The notes under the pieces are model-generated. The model saw nothing but the letters and a program-made list of their open reading frames with translations, was not told the DNA's origin and made no database searches. A stretch of 64,000 nucleotides of DNA from Clavibacter phaseoli (lineage in GTDB: Bacteria; Actinomycetota; Actinomycetes; Actinomycetales; Microbacteriaceae): contig NZ_CP040786.1 in assembly GCF_021922925.1 (NCBI RefSeq), positions 310,001 to 374,000 of the forward strand, read 5' to 3'. The translations under genes were made by a program, and so were the position numbers. Of the stretch, positions 51,542-59,456 are shown one piece after another (position 1 is the first letter of the stretch; every line of letters begins with the position of its first letter).

Positions 51542-52342
51542 ATGCACCCGCTCGCGCACGCGCTCTCCGGCTTCGGCCTCGGCTTCTCGCTCATCGCCGC
51601 GATCGGTGCGCAGAACGCCTTCATCCTCCGGCAGGGCACGCGGCGCGAGCACGTGCTCGTCGTGGTGCTGATCTGCGCGGTCTCCGACGTGATCCTCATC
51701 GCCTTGGGCGTCAGCGGCGTCGGCGCGCTCATCGAGGCGGCGCCCGTCGCGATCGTCGTCATCCGCATCCTCGGCGCCTGCTTCCTCGCCGGCTACGCGG
51801 CGCTCTCGCTGCTCCGGGCCGTCGCGCCGCGGGGCCTCGCGGTCGCCGCGTCCGCGCCGCGCGCGCTCGGCGCCGTCGTCGCCGCGTGCCTCGCGCTCAC
51901 CTGGCTGAACCCGCATGTCTACCTCGACACCGTCCTCCTCGTCGGATCCGTCGCGGCCGGCCACGGCGACGGCCGCTGGGCGTTCGGCCTCGGCGCGATG
52001 GTCGCGAGCTGCGTCTGGTTCACGCTCCTCGCGACCGCCGCCCGGGTCTTCGCGCCCGTGCTCGCGCGCCCGGCCGCCTGGCGCGTGCTCGACACCGTGA
52101 TCGCCGCCGTGATGCTCGTGCTCGCCGTGCAGATCCTGCTGCCGCTCGTGCCGGCCGGGCTGGGGGAGGGGACGCGGATGGCCGTCGCCACCGCGATCTG
52201 CGCGGCCCTCGCCGGCGCCGTGGCCGCGTGGTCGGTCGCGCGCCGACGTCGTGCCGATGCCGCCCGCGGGGACGCGACGCCGGACGACGCCCCCGCCCCG
52301 GACGGGCTCGGAACAGTCGGGGCACCCGCGCTGTTGGGATGA
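51542..52342 (+). CDS. lysE: LysE-type basic amino acid exporter
   Basis: A 266-residue exporter with six helices. [48 protein letters not shown] is the family start, and [25 protein letters not shown] the conserved middle. It should export lysine or arginine. The last 40 residues form a charged tail, longer than usual. TAGCGT ends seven bases before ATG 51542, so the transcript may be leaderless. It overlaps the luciferase-like gene by four bases. Confidence 0.92.
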   Translation: MHPLAHALSGFGLGFSLIAAIGAQNAFILRQGTRREHVLVVVLICAVSDVILIALGVSGVGALIEAAPVAIVVIRILGACFLAGYAALSLLRAVAPRGLAVAASAPRALGAVVAACLALTWLNPHVYLDTVLLVGSVAAGHGDGRWAFGLGAMVASCVWFTLLATAARVFAPVLARPAAWRVLDTVIAAVMLVLAVQILLPLVPAGLGEGTRMAVATAICAALAGAVAAWSVARRRRADAARGDATPDDAPAPDGLGTVGAPALLG

Positions 52343-53352
52343 GCATGACCGTCCCGCTCTCCATCCTCGACCTCGCCCCCATCGCCCCCGGGGAGACCGC
52401 CCGCGACAGCTTCCAGGCCTCCGTCGCCCTCGCCCAGCAGGCGGAGCGCAGCGGCTACCGGCGCGTCTGGTACGCGGAGCACCACAACATGGCGTCCATC
52501 GCCTCCAGCGCGACGAGCGTGCTCATCGCCCACGTGGCGAGCCAGACGTCCACCATCCGGCTCGGCTCCGGCGGCGTCATGCTGCCGAACCACTCGCCGC
52601 TCACCATCGCGGAGCAGTTCGGCACGCTCGAGACGCTGCACCCGGGCCGCATCGACCTCGGCCTCGGCCGCGCCCCCGGCAGCGACCAGGCCACGTTCCG
52701 GGCGCTCCGCCGCGATCCCGGATCGTCCGACCGCTTCCCCGAGGACGTCGTCGAGCTGCAGGGCTTCCTCGCCGGCGAGAGCCAGGTCCCCGGGGTCTCC
52801 GCGACGCCGGGCGCCGGCACGCGCGTGCCCCTCTACATCCTCGGCTCCTCGACCTTCGGCGCCCAGCTCGCCGCGGCGCTCGGCCTGCCGTTCGCCTTCG
52901 CGTCGCACTTCGCGCCCGACATGCTGCTCGACGCCATCGCGATCTACCGCCGCGACTTCCGCCCGTCGGAGCAGCTCGACGCGCCCTACGCGATCGCCGG
53001 CATCAACGCCATCGCGGCCGACGACCGCGCCGACGCCGAGCGCCAGTTCGCCGACGTCCGCCGCGCCCGGCTCATGATGCTGCTGCGCCAGAGCGGCCAG
53101 ATCCCGGCCACGCAGACCTTCACCGACGACGAGCTCGACCGGCTCCTCGAGGCCCCCGTCGGCGCGCACGTCGCCAGCATGATGACCTACACGGCCGTCG
53201 GCACCGGCGCCGAGGTATCCGACTACGCGAACCGGTTCGCGGAGCAGGCGGGCGTCGACGAGGTCATCGTCGGCCACGCGTCGCAGCGGACGCCCGAGCG
53301 CCTCCGCTCCGTCGAGCTGATGGCGGACGCGCACGCGCTCGTCGCCGCGTAG
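52339..53352 (+). CDS. Luciferase-like monooxygenase (MsnO8 type)
   Basis: A 337-residue bacterial luciferase-like flavin monooxygenase. [110 protein letters not shown] matches the MsnO8/LLM group, with the flavin-binding SSATSVLIA and [10 protein letters not shown]. It overlaps lysE by four bases, so is co-transcribed with it, an odd pairing. ATG 52345 is an alternative start. The substrate is unknown. Confidence 0.85.
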   Translation: MSMTVPLSILDLAPIAPGETARDSFQASVALAQQAERSGYRRVWYAEHHNMASIASSATSVLIAHVASQTSTIRLGSGGVMLPNHSPLTIAEQFGTLETLHPGRIDLGLGRAPGSDQATFRALRRDPGSSDRFPEDVVELQGFLAGESQVPGVSATPGAGTRVPLYILGSSTFGAQLAAALGLPFAFASHFAPDMLLDAIAIYRRDFRPSEQLDAPYAIAGINAIAADDRADAERQFADVRRARLMMLLRQSGQIPATQTFTDDELDRLLEAPVGAHVASMMTYTAVGTGAEVSDYANRFAEQAGVDEVIVGHASQRTPERLRSVELMADAHALVAA

Positions 53353-53359
53353 CGGGTCC

Positions 53360-53716
53360 GTGGCCGACGACTCCGCGGCCGCTCCCGCGGACCCGCGCGC
53401 GGCCCTCGCCGCGCTGCGGGCCGACACGCTCGCGCTCATCCGCGGGCTCGACCGCGACGTGGCGGCGATCGTGGAGGCCAGGCAGGACGCCAACTCCGAC
53501 GACGAGCACGACCCCGAGGGCGCGACCCTCGCGTTCGAGCGCTCGCAGTCCGACGCGATGATCCGCGAGGCGCGCGTGCGCCTCGCCGACGTCGACGCCG
53601 CGGTCGCGCGCCTCGACGCGGGGACCTACGGGCGCTGCGAGGTGTGCGGCGAGGCCATCCCGGCGGGCCGGCTCGAGATCCGCCCGGCCGCGCGCCGCTG
53701 CGTCGCGCACGCCTGA
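53360..53716 (+). CDS. DksA/TraR family zinc finger protein
   Basis: A 118-residue protein. An N-terminal coiled coil (about 12-88, with FERSQSDAMIREARVRLADVDAAVARLDAG) leads to the zinc finger YGRCEVCGEAIPAGRLEIRPAARRCVAHA. Its metal ligands appear to be Cys-x2-Cys and a later Cys-x2-His rather than four cysteines. DksA-type proteins insert their coiled coil into the RNA polymerase secondary channel. The start is GTG 53360, seven bases after the luciferase-like gene. Confidence 0.85.
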   Translation: MADDSAAAPADPRAALAALRADTLALIRGLDRDVAAIVEARQDANSDDEHDPEGATLAFERSQSDAMIREARVRLADVDAAVARLDAGTYGRCEVCGEAIPAGRLEIRPAARRCVAHA

Positions 53717-53744
53717 GGCGGACCGCCGGTCCGGATCGCGCGGG

Positions 53745-54248
53745 TCAGGCCCCGTCGTCGTCGAGGTCGAGGATCAGCTGCCGCAGCAGCCCCGCCAGCA
53801 CGTCGCGGTCGGCGCCCGGCATCGTGTCGAGGAGCTCGGCCTCCTCGGCGACGAGCCGGGTGATCGCGGTGTCGACGCGCGTGCGCCCCGCGTCCGACAT
53901 GACCACGAGGATCCCGCGGCCGTCGTGCGGATCCGTCCGGCGCTCCACGAGGCCACGCGCCACGAGCCGGTCGATGCGGTTCGTCATGGTGCCCGACGAG
54001 ACGAGCGTCTGCTGCAGGAGGGCCTTGGGGCTGAGCTGGTAGGGATCGCCCGCCCGCCGGAGCGCCGACAGCACGTCGAACTCCCACGACTCGAGCTCCG
54101 ACTCCTGGAACGCCGAGCGCCGCGCCCGCTCCAGCAGGCGAGACAGGCGCCCGACGCGCGACAGCACCTCGAGCGGGGAGAAGTCGAGGTCGGGCCGTTC
54201 ACGCCGCCACGCGTCGACGATGCGGTCGACCTCGTCGCGGCTGGGCAT
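53745..54248 (-). CDS. MarR family transcriptional regulator
   Basis: A 167-residue MarR protein. The HTH is LSPKALLQQTLVSSGTMTNRIDRLVARGLVERRTDPHDGRGILVVMSDAGR, with the DPHDGRG wing. The start of the protein (DEVDRIVDAWRRERPDLDFSPLEVLSRVGRLSRLLERAR) is typical of the group that controls efflux pumps or drug modification. CATGAT lies five bases before ATG 54248. It is divergent from a small membrane protein gene. Confidence 0.87.
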   Translation of the reverse strand: MPSRDEVDRIVDAWRRERPDLDFSPLEVLSRVGRLSRLLERARRSAFQESELESWEFDVLSALRRAGDPYQLSPKALLQQTLVSSGTMTNRIDRLVARGLVERRTDPHDGRGILVVMSDAGRTRVDTAITRLVAEEAELLDTMPGADRDVLAGLLRQLILDLDDDGA

Positions 54249-54300
54249 CCCCCCATCATGCCGGTCCGGGCGCCTCCGCCCGGTCGCTAGCGTGATGCGC

Positions 54301-54693
54301 ATGGCCGACCTCCCCTCCATCCGCTCCGTCATGCCGTGGTGGTACGTGGGCGCCCTGGCCGTGTCCCTCCTCGTCGCGCTCCTCCTCGTCCCGGTCGCGA
54401 ACCTCGGTCTTGCGGCGCCGCTGTGGGTGGGCGTCATCGGCACCGCGATCCGCGACCGCCGCCGCGGGACCGAGCAGATGCTCCCGAGGCAGGAGGCGTG
54501 GGTGGCGATGGTGCTGACCCCGGGCCTGCTCGGGATCGCCGCCCTCCTCAGCCAGGTGTGGCCCTTCCAGCACGGCGCGTTCGACGCGCGCGTGATCATC
54601 GGCGGGGCCGCCGGCATCGCGGTCTCCGGCGCGCTGTTCCTCCTGCTCCGGATCCGCGGCGACCTCCGCCGGCGCCGAGGTCGCGACGCCTGA
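54301..54693 (+). CDS. Small membrane protein, unknown
   Basis: A 130-residue protein with four helices (about 12-35, 38-50, 65-88, 98-117) and an arginine-rich tail. TAGCGT ends seven bases before ATG 54301, so the mRNA may be leaderless; ATG 54295 would start inside that spacer. It is divergent from the MarR gene at 54248 and may be its target. No family is recognised. Confidence 0.6.
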   Translation: MADLPSIRSVMPWWYVGALAVSLLVALLLVPVANLGLAAPLWVGVIGTAIRDRRRGTEQMLPRQEAWVAMVLTPGLLGIAALLSQVWPFQHGAFDARVIIGGAAGIAVSGALFLLLRIRGDLRRRRGRDA

Positions 54694-54769
54694 CCGCCCG
54701 CCGCGTCCCGGTCTCCGCCGCCGGGCACCTCTGGCAGACTCGTCCTGCGCACGGCCGGGCCGTGAGCGG

Positions 54770-54841
54770 TCCGCCTTGGTGTAACGGCAGCACTTCAGCC
54801 TTTGGAGCTGTGAGGTCCAGGTTCGAATCCTGGGGGCGGAG
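54770..54841 (+). tRNA. tRNA-Gln (anticodon TTG)
   Basis: A 72-base tRNA. The acceptor arm TCCGCCT pairs with GGGCGGA. The D-arm is GTGTAACGGCAGCAC, the anticodon loop CTTTGGA has anticodon TTG, and the T-arm is CCAGGTTCGAATCCTGG. CCA is encoded directly after the discriminator base (54842-54844). The first anticodon stem pair looks unpaired (T-T). It lies before glmU on the same strand. Confidence 0.95.
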
Positions 54842-54892
54842 CCACACCCGCCGGCCGCGCCGGACAGACGGAAGAGGACCAGGGAGACCGCC

Positions 54893-56437
54893 ATGACCGA
54901 GTCAGACAGCACGCCGACGACCCGCGAGATCCCCATCGTGACGGGCGAGCTCGACGTCGACGGCGAGCCGCGCAGCCCCTCCATCGCGGTCGTGATCCTC
55001 GCCGCGGGCCAGGGCACCCGCATGCGCTCGCGCCTCCCCAAGGTCCTGCACCCGCTCGCCGGCCTGCCGCTCGTCGGCCACGTGCTCGCGACCGCGGAGG
55101 AGCTCGGCGCGCGCCACATCGTCACGGTCGTGCGCCACGACCGCGACCAGGTGGTCGAGGTCGTGCGCGCGCTGTCGCCGCAGGCCCTCGTGGTCGACCA
55201 GGACGAGATCCCCGGCACCGGCCGCGCGGTCGAGGCGGGCATCACGGCCCTGCCCGAGGGCTTCACCGGCCAGGTCGTCGTGCTCTCGGGCGACGTGCCC
55301 CTGCTCGACGCCGCGACCCTCCGGTCGCTCGTCTCCGCGCACCGCCAGGCGCGCAACGACCTCACCCTCCTCACCGCCCGACTCGACGACCCGACCGGCA
55401 ACGGCCGCATCATCCGTGGCCAGGACGGCGCGTTCGAGGCCATCGTCGAGCAGAAGGACGCGACCGGCGAGCAGCTCCGCATCGACGAGGTCAACGCGGG
55501 CGTCTACGTCTTCGACGCCGAGGCGCTCCGCCAGACCCTCGGCGCCATCGGCACCGACAACGCGCAGCGCGAGAAGTACCTCACCGACGCGGCCGACGTG
55601 ATCCGCCGCGCGGGCGGCGCCATCGAGGGCCTCCCGGTGCGCGACAGCTGGCTCGTCGCGGGCATCAACGACCGCGTCCAGCTCACGGCCGCGGCCACCG
55701 AGCTCAACGCGCGCATCATCCGCCGCTGGCAGCTCGCGGGCGTGACGATCCAGGATCCGCGCACCACCTGGATCGACGTCAAGTCCACGCTCGCCGCCGA
55801 CGTCACGGTCCTCCCGGGCACCCAGATCCTCGGCGCCTCCACGGTCGCCGCCGGCGCGACGGTCGGCCCGGACACGACCCTCCGCGACACCGAGGTCGGC
55901 GAGGACGCCGTGGTCCGCCGCACCGACGCGGAGCTGGCCGTCATCGGCGCGCGCGCGACGGTCGGCCCGTTCTCCTACCTGCGCCCGGGCACGCGCCTCG
56001 GCGAGGACGGCAAGATCGGCGCCTACGTCGAGACGAAGAACGTCGAGATCGGCGCGTCGACGAAGGTCCCGCACCTCAGCTACGTGGGCGACGCGACCAT
56101 CGGCGAGCACACCAACATCGGCGCCGGCGCGATCTTCGCGAACTACGACGGCGTCTCCAAGCACCGCACGGAGGTGGGCGACCACGTCCACGTGGGCTCG
56201 CGGAACGTCTTCGTGGCACCCGTTAGGATCGGTACCGGCTCCTACACGGGTGCCGGTGCCGTCATCCGCAAGGACGTCCCGCCCGGCGCACTCGGCATCT
56301 CGGTGGCGCCGCAACGCAACATGGTCGGCTGGACCGAGGCCAAGCGACCGGGCACCCCTGAGGCCCGGGCCGCCGTCGAGGCAGCCGACGGGCCCACGGA
56401 CGACGCGTCCGGCGCCCCGAACACCGAGCAGCACTGA
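54893..56437 (+). CDS. glmU: GlmU, UDP-N-acetylglucosamine pyrophosphorylase/glucosamine-1-P acetyltransferase
   Basis: A 514-residue bifunctional enzyme making UDP-GlcNAc for cell wall synthesis. The uridylyltransferase domain (1-260) has VVILAAGQGTRMRSRLPKVLHPLAGLPL and LSGDVPLLDAATL. A left-handed beta-helix acetyltransferase domain follows (about 275-480) with the conserved PFSYLRPGTRLGEDGKIGAYVETKNVEIG and NYDGVSKHRTEVGDHVHVGSRN. The tail after residue 485 is Ala/Glu-rich. GAAGAGG lies about 15 bases upstream and GGGAGA closer in. prs follows 14 bases later, a common pair in actinobacteria. Confidence 0.97.
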   Translation: MTESDSTPTTREIPIVTGELDVDGEPRSPSIAVVILAAGQGTRMRSRLPKVLHPLAGLPLVGHVLATAEELGARHIVTVVRHDRDQVVEVVRALSPQALVVDQDEIPGTGRAVEAGITALPEGFTGQVVVLSGDVPLLDAATLRSLVSAHRQARNDLTLLTARLDDPTGNGRIIRGQDGAFEAIVEQKDATGEQLRIDEVNAGVYVFDAEALRQTLGAIGTDNAQREKYLTDAADVIRRAGGAIEGLPVRDSWLVAGINDRVQLTAAATELNARIIRRWQLAGVTIQDPRTTWIDVKSTLAADVTVLPGTQILGASTVAAGATVGPDTTLRDTEVGEDAVVRRTDAELAVIGARATVGPFSYLRPGTRLGEDGKIGAYVETKNVEIGASTKVPHLSYVGDATIGEHTNIGAGAIFANYDGVSKHRTEVGDHVHVGSRNVFVAPVRIGTGSYTGAGAVIRKDVPPGALGISVAPQRNMVGWTEAKRPGTPEARAAVEAADGPTDDASGAPNTEQH

Positions 56438-56451
56438 CGAAACGGAGTCCC

Positions 56452-57429
56452 GTGTCCGCAATCAAGACTGCTGGTGAGAAGCGGCTCGTGCTCGTCACCG
56501 GGCGAGCCCATCCGGAGCTCGCCGAGCAGATCGCCGAGGAGCTCGAGACGAGCCTCGTGCACACGGACGCGCGGACCTTCGCCAACGGCGAGCTCTACAT
56601 CCGCTACGACGAGAGCGTCCGCGGCAGCGACGCGTTCGTCATCCAGTCGCACACGGCGCCGATCAACGAGTGGCTCATGGAGCAGCTCATCATGGTCGAC
56701 GCCCTCAAGCGCGCGTCCGCGAAGCGCATCACCGTCGTCGCGCCGTTCTACCCGTACGCCCGCCAGGACAAGAAGGGCCGCGGCCGCGAGCCGATCTCCG
56801 CCCGCCTCGTCGCCGACCTCTTCAAGGCCGCCGGCGCCGACCGCATCATGTCGGTCGACCTGCACGCCGCGCAGATCCAGGGCTTCTTCGACGGCCCCGT
56901 CGACCACCTCTTCGCGATGCCCGTGCTCCTCGAGCACATGCGCTCGGTGCTCGACTCCAAGACCCTCACGGTCGTCTCGCCCGACATGGGCCGCGTGCGC
57001 GTCGCCGACATCTGGAGCGACAAGCTCGGGGCGCCGCTCGCCATCATCCACAAGCGCCGCGATCCGAAGGTGCACAACCAGGTCACCGTGCACGAGATCG
57101 TCGGCGACGTCTCCGGCCGCGTGTGCCTCCTGGTGGACGACCTCATCGACACCGGCCGCACCATCGTCTCGGCCGCCGAGGCGCTGAAGAAGAACGGCGC
57201 CACGGGCGTCGTGGTCGCGGCGACGCACGCGGTCTTCTCGGACCCGGCCACGCAGATCCTGGACAGCCCGCACATCGACTCGGTCGTGGTCACGGACACG
57301 CTGCCCATCCCCGACGAGAAGCGCTGGGACAAGCTCACGGTGCTGCCCATCGCGCCGCTGCTGGCGCGCGCGATCCACGAGGTCTTCGACGACGGATCCG
57401 TCACGAGCATGTTCGACGGCGCGGCCTAG
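56452..57429 (+). CDS. prs: Prs, ribose-phosphate pyrophosphokinase
   Basis: A 325-residue enzyme making PRPP from ribose-5-phosphate and ATP. LVLVTGRAHPELAEQIAEELETSLVHTDARTFANGELYIRYDESVRGSDAFVIQSH, AKRITVVAPFYPYARQDKKGRGREPISARLVADLFKAAGADRIMSVDLHAAQIQGFFDGPVDHL and the PRPP loop LLVDDLIDTGRTI are all present. GTG 56452 has CGGAG five bases upstream. It is transcribed with glmU, giving two nucleotide-sugar and nucleotide precursors from one unit. Confidence 0.97.
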   Translation: MSAIKTAGEKRLVLVTGRAHPELAEQIAEELETSLVHTDARTFANGELYIRYDESVRGSDAFVIQSHTAPINEWLMEQLIMVDALKRASAKRITVVAPFYPYARQDKKGRGREPISARLVADLFKAAGADRIMSVDLHAAQIQGFFDGPVDHLFAMPVLLEHMRSVLDSKTLTVVSPDMGRVRVADIWSDKLGAPLAIIHKRRDPKVHNQVTVHEIVGDVSGRVCLLVDDLIDTGRTIVSAAEALKKNGATGVVVAATHAVFSDPATQILDSPHIDSVVVTDTLPIPDEKRWDKLTVLPIAPLLARAIHEVFDDGSVTSMFDGAA

Positions 57430-57440
57430 GCCGACGCGCC

Positions 57441-57467
57441 GCCGCCCGGGTCGCCCACGCGGGCGGC
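57441..57467. terminator. Weak hairpin after prs
   Basis: The arms GCCGCCCG (57441-57448) and CGGGCGGC (57460-57467) form an 8-bp stem with an 11-base loop, between prs and a convergent gene. Outer GACGC/GCGTC arms may extend it. Confidence 0.45.
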
Positions 57468-57474
57468 TCGGGCG

Positions 57475-57849
57475 TCAGTCCCGCGAGTTCCGCTCGACGA
57501 CCTCGCGCGCGACCCGCCCCGAGGGGATGGGGCCGAGCGACACGATGTGCTCGTCGCCGCCGAAGGCGTACTTCGTGTAGCACTCGTAGCCGACGACGCC
57601 GGGTCCGAACAGCTGGAACCGCACCTCGTAGGAGGGGGAGTCGGGCCGCTCGTACGCCACGAAGTCGGCGCAGGCCATGTCGGCCGTGCTCGCGCCGACG
57701 CGCACCATGGTGACGACGCCCGGCAGCAGCAGGCTGACGATCCCGACCACGACGACCACGCGCATCACGAGCAGCGTGCGCCTGCTGCGCAGGCTCCGCG
57801 GGCGGTGCGGCTCGTAGCCCGCGAGCTCCGGGTGCTCGTCCTCGTCCAT
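57475..57849 (-). CDS. Single-pass membrane protein, unknown
   Basis: A 124-residue protein with an acidic start, a basic stretch (RPRSLRSRR), one helix (about 27-48) and an outside domain with two cysteines (DMACADFVAYERP and YECYTKYAFGGDEHIVSLGP), which could form a disulfide. No family is recognised. CACACT lies seven bases before ATG 57849, so it may be leaderless. Confidence 0.55.
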   Translation of the reverse strand: MDEDEHPELAGYEPHRPRSLRSRRTLLVMRVVVVVGIVSLLLPGVVTMVRVGASTADMACADFVAYERPDSPSYEVRFQLFGPGVVGYECYTKYAFGGDEHIVSLGPIPSGRVAREVVERNSRD

Positions 57850-57865
57850 CCGCCCCAGTGTGGCA

Positions 57866-57900
57866 GACGCCCCGCCGCCCGGGATGGGCGGCGGGGCGTC
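57866..57900 (-). terminator. Hairpin terminator after gnd
   Basis: A perfect 15-bp stem (57866-57880 with 57886-57900) with a 5-base loop lies 18 bases beyond the gnd stop codon on the minus strand and just before the start of the small membrane protein gene. Confidence 0.8.
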
Positions 57901-57918
57901 GGCGACGGTCGGTGGACG

Positions 57919-59373
57919 CTAGTGCGTGTCCTCCGCCTCGACCTCGGAGCGGTCGCCGGACCACAGCGTGTGGAAGGTGCCCTCCTTGTCGGTGCGGTGG
58001 TACGTGTGCGCGCCGAAGAAGTCGCGCTGGCCCTGCACGAGGGCGGCGGGCAGGCGCTCGGAGGCGAGCGAGTCGTAGTAGCTCAGCGCCGACGCGAAGC
58101 CGGGCACCGGGATCCCCGACAGCGCGGCGACCGAGACGACCCGGCGCCACGCCTGCTCGCCGTCGGCGACGGCCTTGGCGAAGTACGGGTCCTCGAGCAG
58201 CGTCGCGAGGCCGGAGTCCTTCTCGTACGCCTCGACGATGCGGTTGAGGAACTGGGCGCGGATGATGCAGCCGCCGCGCCAGATCTCCGCGACCTTGCCC
58301 TTGTCGATGTCCCAGCCGTACTCCTTGGCGCCCGCGATGATCGCGTCGAAGCCCTGCGCGTACGCGACGACCTTGCTCGCGTAGAGCGCGGCGCGGACGT
58401 CGTCCTCGAAGGTGTCGCCCGCGGGCTGGATCTCCGGACGGCTCGTGATCGTCGCCTGCACGGCCTTCCGCTGCTCGGGCTTCGACGACACGGCGCGCGC
58501 GAACACGGCCTCCGCGATCCCGCCCACCGGCACTCCGAGGCCCACCGAGTTCTGGACGGTCCAGACGCCCGTGCCCTTGGATCCCGCCTGGTCGACGATG
58601 ACGTCGACGAGCGGCTTCCCGGTCGCGGCGTCCTTCTGGCGGAGCACCTCCGCGGTGATCTCGATGAGGTACGACTCGAGGTCGCCCCCGTTCCACTCCT
58701 CGAACACGTCGGCGATGGCGTCGGGCTCGTGGCCGCCGACGCGGCGCAGCAGGTCGAACGACTCCGCGATGAGCTGCATGTCGGCGTACTCGATGCCGTT
58801 GTGGATCATCTTCACGAAGTGGCCGGCGCCGTCGGTGCCGATGTGGGTCACGCAGGGCTTGCCCTCCGCGACCGCGGCGATCGACTCGAGGATGGGGCCG
58901 AGCGTCTCGTACGCCTCGGCCGTGCCGCCGGGCATGATGCTCGGGCCCTTGAGCGCGCCCTCCTCGCCGCCGGAGATGCCGGCGCCGACGAAGTGGAGGC
59001 CCTTCGCGCGGACCTCCTTCTCGCGGCGGATCGTGTCGGTGAACAGCGCGTTGCCGCCGTCGACGATGATGTCGCCCTCCTCGAACGCCTCGGTGAGCTG
59101 CTCGATGACGGCGTCCGTCCCGCGTCCGGCCTTGACCATGATGATCGCCGTGCGGGGGCGCTGCAGCGAGGCGGCGAACTCCTCGATCGTGGTGGCGGCG
59201 ACGAAGCCCGCCTCGGGGTGCTCCTCGACGAGGTCGGTGGTCTTCTGGGTGGTGCGGTTGTACACCGCGACCGTGTTGCCCTCGCGGCTGGCGAGGTTGC
59301 GGGCGAGGTTGGACCCCATCACCGCGAGCCCCACCACCCCGATGTTCGCCGTGGCCTGCTGGTCATCTGACAT
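57919..59373 (-). CDS. gnd: 6-phosphogluconate dehydrogenase, decarboxylating
   Basis: A 484-residue enzyme converting 6-phosphogluconate to ribulose-5-phosphate with CO2 release. GVVGLAVMGSNLARNLASREGNTVAVYNRT is the cofactor site, with VYNRT favouring NADP. ISGGEEGALKGPSIMPGG, DGAGHFVKMIHNGIEYADMQLIAE (Lys and Asn of the active site) and GGCIIRAQFL follow. The 484-residue length fits the long, GndA-type group. GGAGG lies before ATG 59373. It is divergent from the gluconokinase-dehydrogenase fusion, which supplies its substrate. Confidence 0.97.
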   Translation of the reverse strand: MSDDQQATANIGVVGLAVMGSNLARNLASREGNTVAVYNRTTQKTTDLVEEHPEAGFVAATTIEEFAASLQRPRTAIIMVKAGRGTDAVIEQLTEAFEEGDIIVDGGNALFTDTIRREKEVRAKGLHFVGAGISGGEEGALKGPSIMPGGTAEAYETLGPILESIAAVAEGKPCVTHIGTDGAGHFVKMIHNGIEYADMQLIAESFDLLRRVGGHEPDAIADVFEEWNGGDLESYLIEITAEVLRQKDAATGKPLVDVIVDQAGSKGTGVWTVQNSVGLGVPVGGIAEAVFARAVSSKPEQRKAVQATITSRPEIQPAGDTFEDDVRAALYASKVVAYAQGFDAIIAGAKEYGWDIDKGKVAEIWRGGCIIRAQFLNRIVEAYEKDSGLATLLEDPYFAKAVADGEQAWRRVVSVAALSGIPVPGFASALSYYDSLASERLPAALVQGQRDFFGAHTYHRTDKEGTFHTLWSGDRSEVEAEDTH

Positions 59374-59456
59374 CTGATGCCTCCTTGTCGACAGTCGTCC
59401 TCAGGCTACGCCCGGCCTCCCGGGCGTCGGCCGGCTCCCGGGGAGGGTCTCGTAGG

